The notes beneath the pieces were generated by a model. It was not told where the DNA came from, ran no database searches, and saw only the letters and a program-made list of their open reading frames with translations. From contig CAMHMZ010000010.1 in assembly GCA_946186375.1 (NCBI GenBank), forward strand, positions 1-64,000: 64,000 nt of DNA, given 5' to 3'. The translations under genes and the position numbers were made by a program. The stretch comes from an uncultured Clostridia bacterium (lineage in GTDB: Bacteria > Bacillota > Clostridia > Oscillospirales > Oscillospiraceae). Every line of letters begins with the position of its first letter. Position 1 is the stretch's first letter. Below are positions 26,341 through 34,294 of the stretch, one piece after another.

Positions 26341-26760
26341 TTGCCCCTTATTCTGATTAGCAAGGCCTGTTCGCTAAATACCATTATCGGATACATGTTT
26401 CAATCTATTAATGATGGAGGCGGTTATGGATTATATGGACTTGGCGGAGGAACTTGCTTAGACATCGCTAATACACTTAAGCAACTAAACATTGACTACT
26501 CATGGGCAGATTATGATACCCTATGCAACGTTAGCGAATCTAGCGTAATGATTGTAGGTTTTTGGGGGAAAATATACCCTTTCGAGAATAGCGATTTTCA
26601 TATCCCATCAATTCATACTGTTGCTGTTCAGTACACAGGTAGTCAGTATGTTGCTTACAATATGTATAGCGAATATCCCAACGACTATGCCAAAGATACA
26701 TTAGGTGCTCTATTGGGGGGAAAGGAGAAGTTTATATATGGGTTCATCCTCAGCAATTAA
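26341..26760 (+). pseudogene. Orphan C-terminal toxin-like fragment (papain-fold-like)
   Basis: This is a 139-codon frame without a normal start. TTG at 26341 lies within the repeat palindrome; the first ATG is at 26395 and has no clear RBS. The order GGGTCLDIANTL (possible catalytic Cys), SIHTVAVQY (His) and YNMYSEYPND (Asn/Asp) resembles C39/papain-like toxin domains found at the C-termini of RHS or other polymorphic toxins. The likely reading is an orphan toxin tip or relic cut off by the upstream repeat. GC content is low. The next gene overlaps it by 23 bases and could encode the immunity protein. The assignment is tentative. Confidence 0.45.
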
Positions 26761-27184
26761 GAAGATATCCATCATTGCTGCAACACTTCTTGTAATCATT
26801 CTCCTGCTTTGCTGTACTTCATTTGCATGGGGGCGCGGTCTTCTTATGCTTGGCCTTGGGCCGAAACCGCTATATGAAGAATATCCGAATACGGTATGGG
26901 TCAGCAGTGATCCTCAAATATACATGACGGTTTCATCTTCCCCATATGACTGCTCCGGATCATATCTTGTTGTTAACGGTGAGAAGATAGAGGTAGTACT
27001 CTATATTTCACAACGGGAAGGCCACGCGCACATCAGCCTCTTATCCTCAGATGGGAAGTCGGGAAGAACGGTATTGGAGGGGGATCATGTGCGTGTCAGT
27101 GATTCCGAGATCAGCTGGAACGTGACGAATGATGAATTGTTCGACGGGGCGTATTCAACTATCATATTAGAGAGACAAAGATAA
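26738..27184 (+). CDS. Membrane-anchored hypothetical protein, possible immunity protein
   Basis: This 148-residue protein has an N-terminal membrane or signal segment (about residues 9-30, IIAATLLVIILLLCCTSFAW; two Cys near its end could allow lipidation) and an exported beta-rich domain. AAAGGAG about ten bases upstream fixes the ATG at 26738, inside the end of the toxin-like frame, so translation is coupled. Low GC and the toxin-immunity layout suggest an acquired pair. Nothing in its own sequence proves an immunity function. Confidence 0.6.
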   Translation: MGSSSAIKKISIIAATLLVIILLLCCTSFAWGRGLLMLGLGPKPLYEEYPNTVWVSSDPQIYMTVSSSPYDCSGSYLVVNGEKIEVVLYISQREGHAHISLLSSDGKSGRTVLEGDHVRVSDSEISWNVTNDELFDGAYSTIILERQR

Positions 27185-28075
27185 ACACCGTCTGGGACAG
27201 GGGACGGTCCCTTGTCCCACCCGTCTCCCTGATCGCCAACCGACAAAAGCATCCCTCGCAAACCATGCGCGGGACAGGGCGGGACAGGGGACGGTTCCCT
27301 GTCCCACCCCTCAAAGGCAAGGAAACGCAGCTTTGGGATGGGACATGGGACAGGGGACGGTTCCCCGGCCCACCCCTCTCCCTGATCGTCAACCGGCAAA
27401 AGCATCCCTCACAAACCAAGCGCGCCCCTTCTTTCCCGTCTCGGGAAAGAAGGGGCGTTTTCTGTTTTCCTTGCGCCCGTGCGCCGCGAAAGCGCCGGTT
27501 CCCCTCGTAGGGGGCGATGCCCTCATCGCCCCGCCTGCACAGGTCGGATTTGCGGGCCGATCAGGGGATCGGCCCCTACATCGTTCTCGTTCCCTTTATT
27601 CCTCATTCCTCATTAAAAAACTCCCGTACCGGGCGGTACGGGAGTTTTCGCGTGTGGGACAGGGGACGGTCCCTTGTCCCCCCCGTCTCCCTGATCGTCA
27701 ACCGGCAAAAGCATCCCTCACAAACCAAGCGCGCCCCTTCTTTTCCATCCCGGAAAAGAAGGGGCGTTTTCAGTTTTCCTCCGCGTCCGCGCAAAAAAGG
27801 CTTCCCCTCGCAAGGGGAAGCTGTCGGCCTCAAGGCCGACTGATGAGGTCTTATTCCGCGTTCATCGAGCAGGGCGGCTCGTTTCAGTGGCACATGGAGA
27901 CCTCATCCGGCGCTTCGCGCCACCTTCCCCGTGCGCGGGGAAGGCTTTCACGGCGCAGGAACGTCCTTTCGTAGGAGCTGGCGCCCTGTCCCCGCCTGCG
28001 CACGTCGGTTTTGCGGGCCGCCCGGAGGATCGACCGCATCCTCCTCGTTCCCTTTATTCCTCACTCCTCATACAA
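27185..28075. repeat. Mosaic of intergenic repeat modules
   Basis: This gene-free 890-bp region is built from recurring parts: GGGACAGGGGACGGT palindromes (about 27192, 27280, 27347, 27655); CTCCCTGATCG...GCATCCCTC modules (27225, 27367, 27686); CGCCCCTTCTTT...AAAGAAGGGGCG hairpins (about 27423 and 27733); the GGGGCGATG/GGCCGATC double hairpin (27509-27580); and a duplicate of the rpsR terminator (27617-27648). 27790-28040 holds GC-rich sequence related to the same modules. Short frames here are repeat translations. Confidence 0.8.
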
Positions 28076-28107
28076 AAAACTCCCGTACCGGGCGGTACGG
28101 GAGTTTT
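28076..28107 (-). terminator. Terminator of the rpsF-ssb-rpsR operon
   Basis: AAAACTCCCGTACC and GGTACGGGAGTTTT form a 14-bp stem with a GGGC loop just downstream of the rpsR stop (minus strand), ending in a T-run. An identical hairpin with similar flanks occurs at 27617-27648. Confidence 0.9.
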
Positions 28108-28117
28108 CGTGATGCGA

Positions 28118-28357
28118 TCAATCCAGCACGTAGGGCAGGAGAGCGATCTGGCGGGAGCGCTTGATCGCCTCGGTCAGCTCGCGCTGATGCATGGCGCAGG
28201 TGCCGGTGGTGCGGCGGGGCAGAATCTTGCCGCGCTCGGACAGGAAGCGGCGGAGCTTCGCGGTGTCCTTGTAATCGATAAACGTGGCCTTGTCCACGCA
28301 GAACTGGCAAACCTTGCGGCGCTTGCGGTTCTTGGGGTTGTTCTTATCGAAAGCCAA
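28118..28357 (-). CDS. rpsR: 30S ribosomal protein S18
   Basis: This small-subunit protein binds S6 on the platform of the 30S subunit. The 79-residue product has the S18 core [19 protein letters not shown] and [22 protein letters not shown]. It keeps VCQFC near the N-terminus and C..H later, the set of possible zinc ligands of the C+ form. AGGAGG precedes the ATG. It is last in the conserved rpsF-ssb-rpsR operon. Confidence 0.97.
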   Translation of the reverse strand: MAFDKNNPKNRKRRKVCQFCVDKATFIDYKDTAKLRRFLSERGKILPRRTTGTCAMHQRELTEAIKRSRQIALLPYVLD

Positions 28358-28381
28358 AGCGGTTTCCTCCTTTAATTATTT

Positions 28382-28846
28382 TCAGAACGGCAGCTCGCCG
28401 TCGTCGTCGCTCAGCTCGGTGAAGGCCGAGGGCGCGGGGCTCACGCTCCGGGGAGCGTCGTAGCCCGTGCTGCGCGGGGCTTCATAGCTGCTGCGGCTCT
28501 CGTAGCTGCCTTCGCCGCTGTCGCGGCGGCTCTCGCCGAAATACACGTTGTCGGCGACGATTTCCCAGCTGGTGCGGTTGTTGCCCTCGCGGTCCTGCCA
28601 TTTGCGGCTCTGCAGACGGCCGGAGACCACGATCATGCTTCCCTTGTGGAAGTACTTGGACACAAACTCGCCGGTCTGACGCCAGGCGACGCAGTCGATA
28701 AAATCGGTCTGACGCTCGCCGCCGTCACGCCCGCCGAAGTCGCGGTCGACCGCGACGGTGAAGGACGTAACGCTGACGCCGGACTGGGTGGTACGGAGCT
28801 CGGGATCGCGGGTCAGGCGACCCATGATGACGATATGGTTCAGCAT
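28382..28846 (-). CDS. ssb: Single-stranded DNA-binding protein
   Basis: This OB-fold protein coats single-stranded DNA in replication and repair. The 154-residue product starts MLNHIVIMGRLTRDPELR, has the FTVAVDRD and CVAWRQTGEFV strands, a flexible Ser/Arg/Pro-rich linker (about 110-145), and the acidic tip DDDGELPF that recruits partner proteins. It lies between rpsF and rpsR, the usual Firmicutes order. Confidence 0.97.
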   Translation of the reverse strand: MLNHIVIMGRLTRDPELRTTQSGVSVTSFTVAVDRDFGGRDGGERQTDFIDCVAWRQTGEFVSKYFHKGSMIVVSGRLQSRKWQDREGNNRTSWEIVADNVYFGESRRDSGEGSYESRSSYEAPRSTGYDAPRSVSPAPSAFTELSDDDGELPF

Positions 28847-28857
28847 ATCTGTGCTCC

Positions 28858-29154
28858 TTACTCCGGCTGCCGGGTGATGAGACGGCGCAGGATGCCGTCG
28901 GTGATGCCGAGGATACGGTCGAGCTCAGCGGGGAACTCGGGCCCGCTCTGGAACTTCATCAGCACATAGTAGCCCTCGGAAATGTAGTTGATCTCGTAAG
29001 CGAGCTTGCGCTTGCCGATCTCCTCCAGCTCCTCCAGCGTACCATTTGCTTCCACAAGCCCCTTGAACTTCTCAACGACAGCGGCGGTCTCTTCCTCGCT
29101 GTAGTTGGGGTTGATGATGTACATCACTTCGTACTTTTCGCTTGCTTTTGCCAT
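28858..29154 (-). CDS. rpsF: 30S ribosomal protein S6
   Basis: This ribosomal protein pairs with S18. The 98-residue product begins MAKASEKYEVMYIINPNYSE and contains GKRKLAYEINYISEGYYV, characteristic of S6. The ATG at 29154 follows AGAAGGAGGTGCAACC; an upstream in-frame ATG at 29232 would add a non-homologous leader. Promoter elements lie 80-110 bases upstream. Confidence 0.97.
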   Translation of the reverse strand: MAKASEKYEVMYIINPNYSEEETAAVVEKFKGLVEANGTLEELEEIGKRKLAYEINYISEGYYVLMKFQSGPEFPAELDRILGITDGILRRLITRQPE

Positions 29155-29235
29155 GGTTGCACCTCCTTCTGGTCTTTTGGCCCCCGCTCTCGGGCGGGAG
29201 CAAGGATAACTCTGTCCATACGGACAGGCCATATC

Positions 29236-29263
29236 ATTATACCGATTTCCCCGGGATTGTCAA
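29236..29263 (-). promoter_or_regulatory. Consensus promoter of rpsF-ssb-rpsR
   Basis: On the minus strand TTGACA (29263-29258), a 16-base spacer and TATAAT (29241-29236), a perfect match in both hexamers. Confidence 0.9.
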
Positions 29264-29270
29264 GCTTTTT

Positions 29271-30152
29271 TTACGCTTCCGCCTTCTTTTCCGGCGCGGC
29301 CGGGGGCTGGCGCTTGATATGGTTGCCGACGATCTCCGAAACGTCGCTGATCGTGACGAAGGCCGAGCCGTCCGCCTCCGAGACGATGCGCCGCATGGTC
29401 GAAAGCTCCACGCGCGTCACCACGCAGTACAAGACGCTCTTGCTGCCGGAGATGCGCCCCGCGCCCTCCATCATCGTGCAGGTGCGGCCGAGGCGCTGGT
29501 AGATCGTGTCGGCCATGGCCCTGCCGTCGTCGGTGATGATCATCACGCTCTTGGCCTGCTCCAGGCCCTGCTCCACCATGTCGATCACCTTGAAGGAGAG
29601 GAAGTAGGTCAGCAGGGAGAACATGGCGCGGTCCCAGCCGAAGAGGAGGCCCGCCGTGCCATAGATGAGGATGTTGAAGCCGAAGACCACCTGTCCGACC
29701 GACAGGCGCGTCCTGCGGCTGATGAGCAGGGCGATGATCTCCGTGCCGTCGAGACAGCCGCCGCCGCGCAGCACGAGCCCCACGCCGAAGCCCAGCAGCA
29801 CGCCGCCGAACACGCAGGCGAGGATGGCCGTCTCCGTGGCCTGGCCGAAGGTCTCGAACACGCGCAGCATCACGGAAAACAGCGCCATCGAATAGATCCC
29901 CGTGACGAGGAAGCGCTTGCCGAGCGACTTGAGCCCGATCAGCAGGAAGGGCACGTTCAGCACAAAGGTCAGCGCGCCCAGCGGGAGCTTCGTCAGCGTG
30001 CTGATGATGATGCTCACGCCCACGATGCCGCCGTCGAGGATCGTGACCGGCACCAGAAAGACCGCCACCGCGAAGGCCGCGGCCACCGCGCCCACCGTCG
30101 TCATCAAAAACGAGGGGCCGAATTTTTTCAGCTTTTCCGTCAGATTGTCCAT
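29271..30152 (-). CDS. YitT-family membrane protein
   Basis: This 293-residue protein has about five membrane helices in the first 180 residues (including GGIVGVSIIIS and GGGCLDGTEIIALL, both typical of YitT/DUF161). A C-terminal soluble DUF2179 domain follows (SVMIITDDGRAMADTI...). The start is ATG at 30152 after a GGAGG sequence. The family is widespread in Firmicutes and of unknown role, sometimes linked to transport. It follows the ABC-F gene by 34 bases but has its own promoter. Confidence 0.88.
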   Translation of the reverse strand: MDNLTEKLKKFGPSFLMTTVGAVAAAFAVAVFLVPVTILDGGIVGVSIIISTLTKLPLGALTFVLNVPFLLIGLKSLGKRFLVTGIYSMALFSVMLRVFETFGQATETAILACVFGGVLLGFGVGLVLRGGGCLDGTEIIALLISRRTRLSVGQVVFGFNILIYGTAGLLFGWDRAMFSLLTYFLSFKVIDMVEQGLEQAKSVMIITDDGRAMADTIYQRLGRTCTMMEGAGRISGSKSVLYCVVTRVELSTMRRIVSEADGSAFVTISDVSEIVGNHIKRQPPAAPEKKAEA

Positions 30153-30180
30153 GGTCCTGCCTCCATTTTTTGCTGCCCCT

Positions 30181-30209
30181 ATTGTATCACGTCCGCCCGC
30201 CTTGGGCAA
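30181..30209 (-). promoter_or_regulatory. Promoter of the yitT-like gene
   Basis: On the minus strand TTGCCC (30209-30204), a 17-base spacer and TACAAT (30186-30181), overlapping the end of the ABC-F gene. Confidence 0.5.
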
Positions 30210-31710
30210 GTCTCCGCGCCGGACGCAGCTCGAGCGTGCCGGTGGCCACTCTTTCGCAGAAGCGCCGGTCGTGCTCCACGAAGAGGAGCGTCGGCCGATA
30301 GCTCAGCAGCAGCTCCTCCAGCTGCATGCGCGAGAGCACGTCCACGTAGTTCATCGGCTCGTCCCAGACGTGCAGGTGCGCCTGCTCGCAGAGCGAGGCG
30401 GCCAGCAGCACCTTTTTCTTCTGCCCGGCGCTGTAGTCGGCCATGTCCTTTTCAAACTGCGTGCGTGAAAAATCCAGCTTGCGCAAAATCGCCTTGAAGA
30501 GGCTCTCGTCGATCTCCCTTTCGCGCGCGAAGGTCTTGAGCGAGCCGCGGAGAAAGCCCGTATCCTGCGGCACACAGGAGATGCGCAGGCGGGGGCCAAG
30601 CTCCAAAAGTCCGCCGTGCGGGATCTCCTCACCGCAGAGGAGCTTGAGAAGGCTGCTCTTTCCGCAGCCGTTGGGGCCGACGAGCGCGAGCCGGTCGCCC
30701 CGGTGCAGCTCGAAGCTCAGGTCCTCGAACACCGGCCCCGCGCCGTAGTCGATGCTCAGGCCCTTCGCCCAGAGAAGCCGGTCGCTGTGGTAGCGCAGCT
30801 GCGTGAGCTTGAGAGGCTCTGCCTCCTCCAGATTCTTGAGCAGTTTGGATTTTTCCTCAATGGCCGCAGCCTGCCGCGCCTCGATGGCCTTGGCGCGCGC
30901 CATCTGCTTTTTCGATTTCGCGCCCTGCAGCGGCCGCCAGCCCTTGACGTTATCCACGCCGACCGGATCGATGCCGGTCTTCCGGCGCTCGGCCGCATCC
31001 GACCACTGCGCCTTTTCCCGCGCCGTCTCCTTCAGACGGCGGATCTCCTTTTTGAGCTTTTCGTTCTCGGCCAGCTCAAAGCGATCCTGCCGCTCCCTGT
31101 TCTCCCACCAGCTGGAGAAATTGCCGCGCTGCACCTCGATCGTCGCGCGGTTGATGGACAGGATGTGATCCACGCAGCCGTCCAGAAAGGCCCGGTCGTG
31201 GCTGACGAGGATGAAGCCGCGCTTGCCGTTCAGATAGCGGCTGACCTGCTCGCGCCCGCGCAGATCGAGGTGGTTGGTCGGCTCGTCGATCAGCAGAAAG
31301 CGGTTCTCCCCGGCGAAGAGTAGCGCGAGCAGGAGCTTGGTCCGCTCGCCGTTGGAAAGCGTGTCGAAGGGCCGCTCGAGCAGCGCCTCGTCCAGCGAAA
31401 GGGCCGCCATCTCGCGCTCGAGCCGCCAGCGCGGCGCCTCCGGGCGCGCCTCCGCCGCGGCCTGGCCGGCCGGGAGCGCCGGGTGCGGCACCCGGAAGGG
31501 GAAATAATCGAAGGCGACACTCGAGACGATGCTGCCCTGATAGGGGTACTCCCCCATCAGAAGCTTCAAAAAGGTCGTTTTTCCGCGGCCGTTGCGGCCG
31601 GTGAAGCCCAGCTTCCAGTCGGTGTTGAGCTGGAAGGAGGCGTTTTCGAAGACGCTGTCATAGCTGCCCGGATAGGCGAAGCTGAGATTTGTAACTTTGA
31701 TCTGAGACAT
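30187..31710 (-). CDS. Lsa-like ABC-F ribosomal protection ATPase
   Basis: This 507-residue soluble protein has two ABC domains and no membrane part. Site 1 has GRNGRGKTT, LSNGERTKL and LLIDEPTNHLD; site 2 has GPNGCGKSS, YSAGQKKKV and VWDEPMNYVD. The N-terminus (IKVTNLSFAYPGSYDSVF, then NTDWKLGFTGRNGRGK) closely resembles Lsa/Vga-type ABC-F factors, which remove lincosamide, streptogramin A and pleuromutilin antibiotics from the ribosome. The start is ATG at 31710 after GGGGAGG. A terminator-type hairpin directly before this RBS suggests attenuation control. The resistance spectrum is inferred. Confidence 0.85.
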   Translation of the reverse strand: MSQIKVTNLSFAYPGSYDSVFENASFQLNTDWKLGFTGRNGRGKTTFLKLLMGEYPYQGSIVSSVAFDYFPFRVPHPALPAGQAAAEARPEAPRWRLEREMAALSLDEALLERPFDTLSNGERTKLLLALLFAGENRFLLIDEPTNHLDLRGREQVSRYLNGKRGFILVSHDRAFLDGCVDHILSINRATIEVQRGNFSSWWENRERQDRFELAENEKLKKEIRRLKETAREKAQWSDAAERRKTGIDPVGVDNVKGWRPLQGAKSKKQMARAKAIEARQAAAIEEKSKLLKNLEEAEPLKLTQLRYHSDRLLWAKGLSIDYGAGPVFEDLSFELHRGDRLALVGPNGCGKSSLLKLLCGEEIPHGGLLELGPRLRISCVPQDTGFLRGSLKTFAREREIDESLFKAILRKLDFSRTQFEKDMADYSAGQKKKVLLAASLCEQAHLHVWDEPMNYVDVLSRMQLEELLLSYRPTLLFVEHDRRFCERVATGTLELRPARRLAQGGRT

Positions 31711-31718
31711 GCTGTGCC

Positions 31719-31762
31719 CTCCCCAAAAAACAGATTTGGCCGCAGAAAGCTCCTGCGGCCAA
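31719..31762 (-). promoter_or_regulatory. Transcription attenuator before the ABC-F gene
   Basis: On the minus strand TTGGCCGCAG (31762-31753) pairs with CTGCGGCCAA (31745-31736) and is followed by ATCTGTTTTTT, then at once by the GGGGAGG ribosome-binding site. A second hairpin upstream (CCTGCGT with ACGCAGG, 31829-31812) could use its CCTGCG arm to pair with CGCAGG of the terminator stem, giving an antiterminator. The 24 codons between ATG 31782 and ATG 31710 are open and in frame with the ABC-F gene. Confidence 0.65.
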
Positions 31763-31882
31763 AAGAGGGCATGAGAAGGCATGCTCCTTATGATCGGTCA
31801 AAAAGATGCTTCCTGCGTGTTGACGCAGGCACAACAAAGCGCGCGGTCACTCCGGCCGCGTCTGCTCTATCATACCTGTTCT

Positions 31883-31900
31883 TCAGCAGGAAATGCGCAT
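31883..31900 (-). CDS. Putative 5-residue leader peptide
   Basis: The minus-strand frame ATG to TGA encodes MRISC and is preceded by GGGAG at eight bases. It lies within the roughly 215-nt untranslated leader of the ABC-F gene, where antibiotic-stalled ribosomes commonly sense drug. A second very short frame (MIEQTRPE) follows. The assignment rests only on position and RBS. Confidence 0.35.
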   Translation of the reverse strand: MRISC

Positions 31901-31933
31901 CTTCCCAACTCCCATCTGTCGTTTGATGGGTCC

Positions 31934-31962
31934 AGTATACTTGAAAAGCTGCCGGAATGCAA
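31934..31962 (-). promoter_or_regulatory. Promoter of the ABC-F gene
   Basis: On the minus strand TTGCAT (31962-31957), a 17-base spacer and TATACT (31939-31934). It starts a leader of about 215 nt before the ABC-F start. Confidence 0.75.
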
Positions 31963-31987
31963 GCCGTTTTTCCGGCTTTCTCCCGTC

Positions 31988-32431
31988 TCAGCTCTCCATC
32001 TGCTTGCCGAGGAAGGCCGCGACGGTCTGCGCCAGCTTGAGCTCCACCTCGCCGGCGGGAGAGGCGCCGCGCGGCGCGATAAAGAGCACCGCTCCCATCA
32101 CGTCGCCCTCTGCGAGGATCGGAGCCGCCACGGACAGGCAGTAGCGGTCGTCGGCGGCCGAGACGGGCAGCTCGCTGCTCCCGCTCTCGCGGCGGTAGAT
32201 CCCGCGCTTTTCCATGATCTCGCTCAGAACGGGACTGACGGCCTTCTCCAGCAGCTCGCGTCTGGCCCCGCCCGCGATCGCGATGACGGCGTCCCGGTCG
32301 CAGATGGCGGCGATGCCGTCGGTCGAGCGGCGCAGGCTGTCGCACAGCTGCGCGGCGAAGTCCGTCAGCTCGCCGATCGGCGAGTATTTCTTAAAGATCA
32401 GCTCCCCGTCCTTATCCGTGAAGATCTCCAG
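31988..32431 (-). pseudogene. spoVT: spoVT, 3' part (codons 34-180), separated by element insertion
   Basis: This stretch encodes LEIFTDKDGELIFKKYSPIG onward to AAFLGKQMES, the C-terminal 147 residues of the sporulation regulator SpoVT: the end of the AbrB-like swapped-hairpin domain plus the GAF-like domain. SpoVT acts in the forespore under sigma-G. The missing first 33 codons are at 58756-58854 in the same orientation. Joined at the shared CGGGTCACC they give a 180-residue protein, matching the usual length (about 178). In the present arrangement this part is read as the tail of the recombinase. Whether excision restores the gene in sporulating cells is not visible. Confidence 0.93.
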
Positions 32432-34174
32432 CGGGTCACCGTCACAGATAACATTGGCACGAAAAACCTTGTCCGGACGCTTTTCCGTTTCCTGGACAAT
32501 TGTGACATTTAAGCTATCTTTCGTGCCAGAATTAAAAGTTTCGGCGCTCTTTTCTAACGTTTCTGGCTCTTTTGCCTCTTCCGGCAGCATACCGCAGCGC
32601 AAAATGCTGTCGATATCGTCCTTGAGCTTGATATCGACGTGATCTTCATAGACGTAGATCTTGTCGATGATCAAGTGCAGATCCTTCGGATCGAGCTTGT
32701 CCTTCTCCAAAATCTCATCAAAGACCTCAATGGCGGTCTTGGCGGCTCTATTGACCCGAATGATCGTATTTTCGCGATTTTTGGTCAATTCTATCTGTTT
32801 TTCCAGGCTGGAAATTCGATTTTCGATATCCGCCTCCATCTCGTCATAGGTTCGGTTGATGATGGCTTCGTTCTGCGGGCGCTTGAGAAGATCGCGTACG
32901 CGTTGCCGTTTTGCGATCTGAAGCTCCTCCCGGAGCTCTTCGAGAACCGCTTCCATGTTGTCAGCAGCGGTCTCTTTCTCGGCCAGGTCTTCATCCTGCT
33001 TTTGAATGTCATTTTGTAGGATTTCGATCATATCTGCCGAGGTTTCCCGCACTTTTCGGAGATATTCCTTCAGCAGCTTGTCCAGAACGTCCACCCGGAT
33101 GTAATGGCTGGTGCAGCCCTTCAAGCCCTGCCGATGATAGGTGCCGCAGCGGTAGGCGTCCCGCAGATCGGGCCGACTCATGGAGAACATGGGACTGCCG
33201 CAGTCCCCGCATACGAGAAAACCGGTATAGGTGTTCTCGTATTTTTTTACGCCCCGGTAGTCGCTCTTGGAGCGGGACTTCCTCAGCTCCTGTGCGATCC
33301 GAAAGTCTCGATAGCTAATGATCGCCTGGTGGTGGTTTTCGATGACGATCTGATCATCGACGTCTTTCTTGACGTCCTTGCCGTTAATCTTCTTTCGGGT
33401 GTACTTGCTTTGGCGCATGGTGCCGATGTAAAAGTCGTTGTCCAGGATCCCCTGCACGGTGACGATAGCCCAAACCTGCTTGACCGGACGCTTGTACTCC
33501 TTGCCCTCGGCCTCCTTGCGCTCCCGCTCGGACATGCGGGGCGTGGGGATACCCTCGTCGGTCAGATAGTTTGCGATCCGCTTATAGCCCCAGCCGTCGA
33601 TGTACAGCTCAAAAATCTTGCGGACGACCTCGGCCTCGGTGGGCACAACTTCGAATTCCTGCCGGGCATTGACCTTGTAGCCGTAGGGCGCGGCGGTGAT
33701 CCACTTGCCGTCCTTTTGCCGACGGTTCACGACAGCCCGCACCTTCTTTGAAGTGTCGGTGACCGGCATCTCGTTCATGAGAAAGCGCAGTTGGATGTTG
33801 AGCCATTGGTCATCGTTGGGAAAGTCGATCCCATCCCCGATGGAGATGATGCGTATCCCGGCGTCGCGCAGATCTTCCAGCTCTCCCAGCCCCTTGCTGT
33901 TGCGGCGGGAGAAACGGGAGAAATCCTTGACCACCAGAATGTCGTATGTGTGATTGAGCAGTCCCCTGCGCAGCTTCTGATATCCTTCCCGCTGCTCAAA
34001 GGTGTAGCCGGAGCGGTCGCGGTCTTCAAAGAATGTCAGGCTGCTGCCGGGAAATTTTTCTTTGACAAAGTCCTCGATGATCGCCTTCTGGTTTTCGATC
34101 GAGGTGTTGTCCCGGTCCAGTTCTTCATCGACGGAGATCCGGCAGTATCCCGCAATATCGAAGGTTTCTATCAC
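31988..34174 (-). CDS. Large serine recombinase, fused in frame to SpoVT C-terminus
   Basis: This is a 728-residue frame. Residues 1-581 are a large serine integrase: resolvase domain with catalytic Ser in IAGYCRISVDEE, DFSRFSRRNSKG, a recombinase domain, the zinc ribbon LVCGDCGSPM...CGTYHRQGLKGC, a coiled coil and a C-terminal basic region. Residues 582-728 are SpoVT residues 34-180, entered without stop through the attachment site (ANVICDGDP then LEIF). The start is taken as GTG 34174, just before the catalytic domain. In the excised circle the frame would instead end with the 25 residues now attached to spoVT codon 33. It catalyses site-specific integration and excision of the element. Confidence 0.88.
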   Translation of the reverse strand: MIETFDIAGYCRISVDEELDRDNTSIENQKAIIEDFVKEKFPGSSLTFFEDRDRSGYTFEQREGYQKLRRGLLNHTYDILVVKDFSRFSRRNSKGLGELEDLRDAGIRIISIGDGIDFPNDDQWLNIQLRFLMNEMPVTDTSKKVRAVVNRRQKDGKWITAAPYGYKVNARQEFEVVPTEAEVVRKIFELYIDGWGYKRIANYLTDEGIPTPRMSERERKEAEGKEYKRPVKQVWAIVTVQGILDNDFYIGTMRQSKYTRKKINGKDVKKDVDDQIVIENHHQAIISYRDFRIAQELRKSRSKSDYRGVKKYENTYTGFLVCGDCGSPMFSMSRPDLRDAYRCGTYHRQGLKGCTSHYIRVDVLDKLLKEYLRKVRETSADMIEILQNDIQKQDEDLAEKETAADNMEAVLEELREELQIAKRQRVRDLLKRPQNEAIINRTYDEMEADIENRISSLEKQIELTKNRENTIIRVNRAAKTAIEVFDEILEKDKLDPKDLHLIIDKIYVYEDHVDIKLKDDIDSILRCGMLPEEAKEPETLEKSAETFNSGTKDSLNVTIVQETEKRPDKVFRANVICDGDPLEIFTDKDGELIFKKYSPIGELTDFAAQLCDSLRRSTDGIAAICDRDAVIAIAGGARRELLEKAVSPVLSEIMEKRGIYRRESGSSELPVSAADDRYCLSVAAPILAEGDVMGAVLFIAPRGASPAGEVELKLAQTVAAFLGKQMES
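32432..32440. other. Attachment site, left junction
   Basis: The 9-bp core CGGGTCACC is repeated directly at 58756-58764. Inside the element it is followed by GTCACAGATAACATTGG, which mirrors the inner flank at the other end. Confidence 0.88.
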
Positions 34175-34294
34175 AATAATCACCAGCTTTCTATTTTGCT
34201 TGTTGATAGTATTGTAACATGTTTTTTCGGGATTGCAAGAGATATTTTTTGAAAATGGGAAATGATGCCCGTTTTTATACTCTTCTTCAATAAA

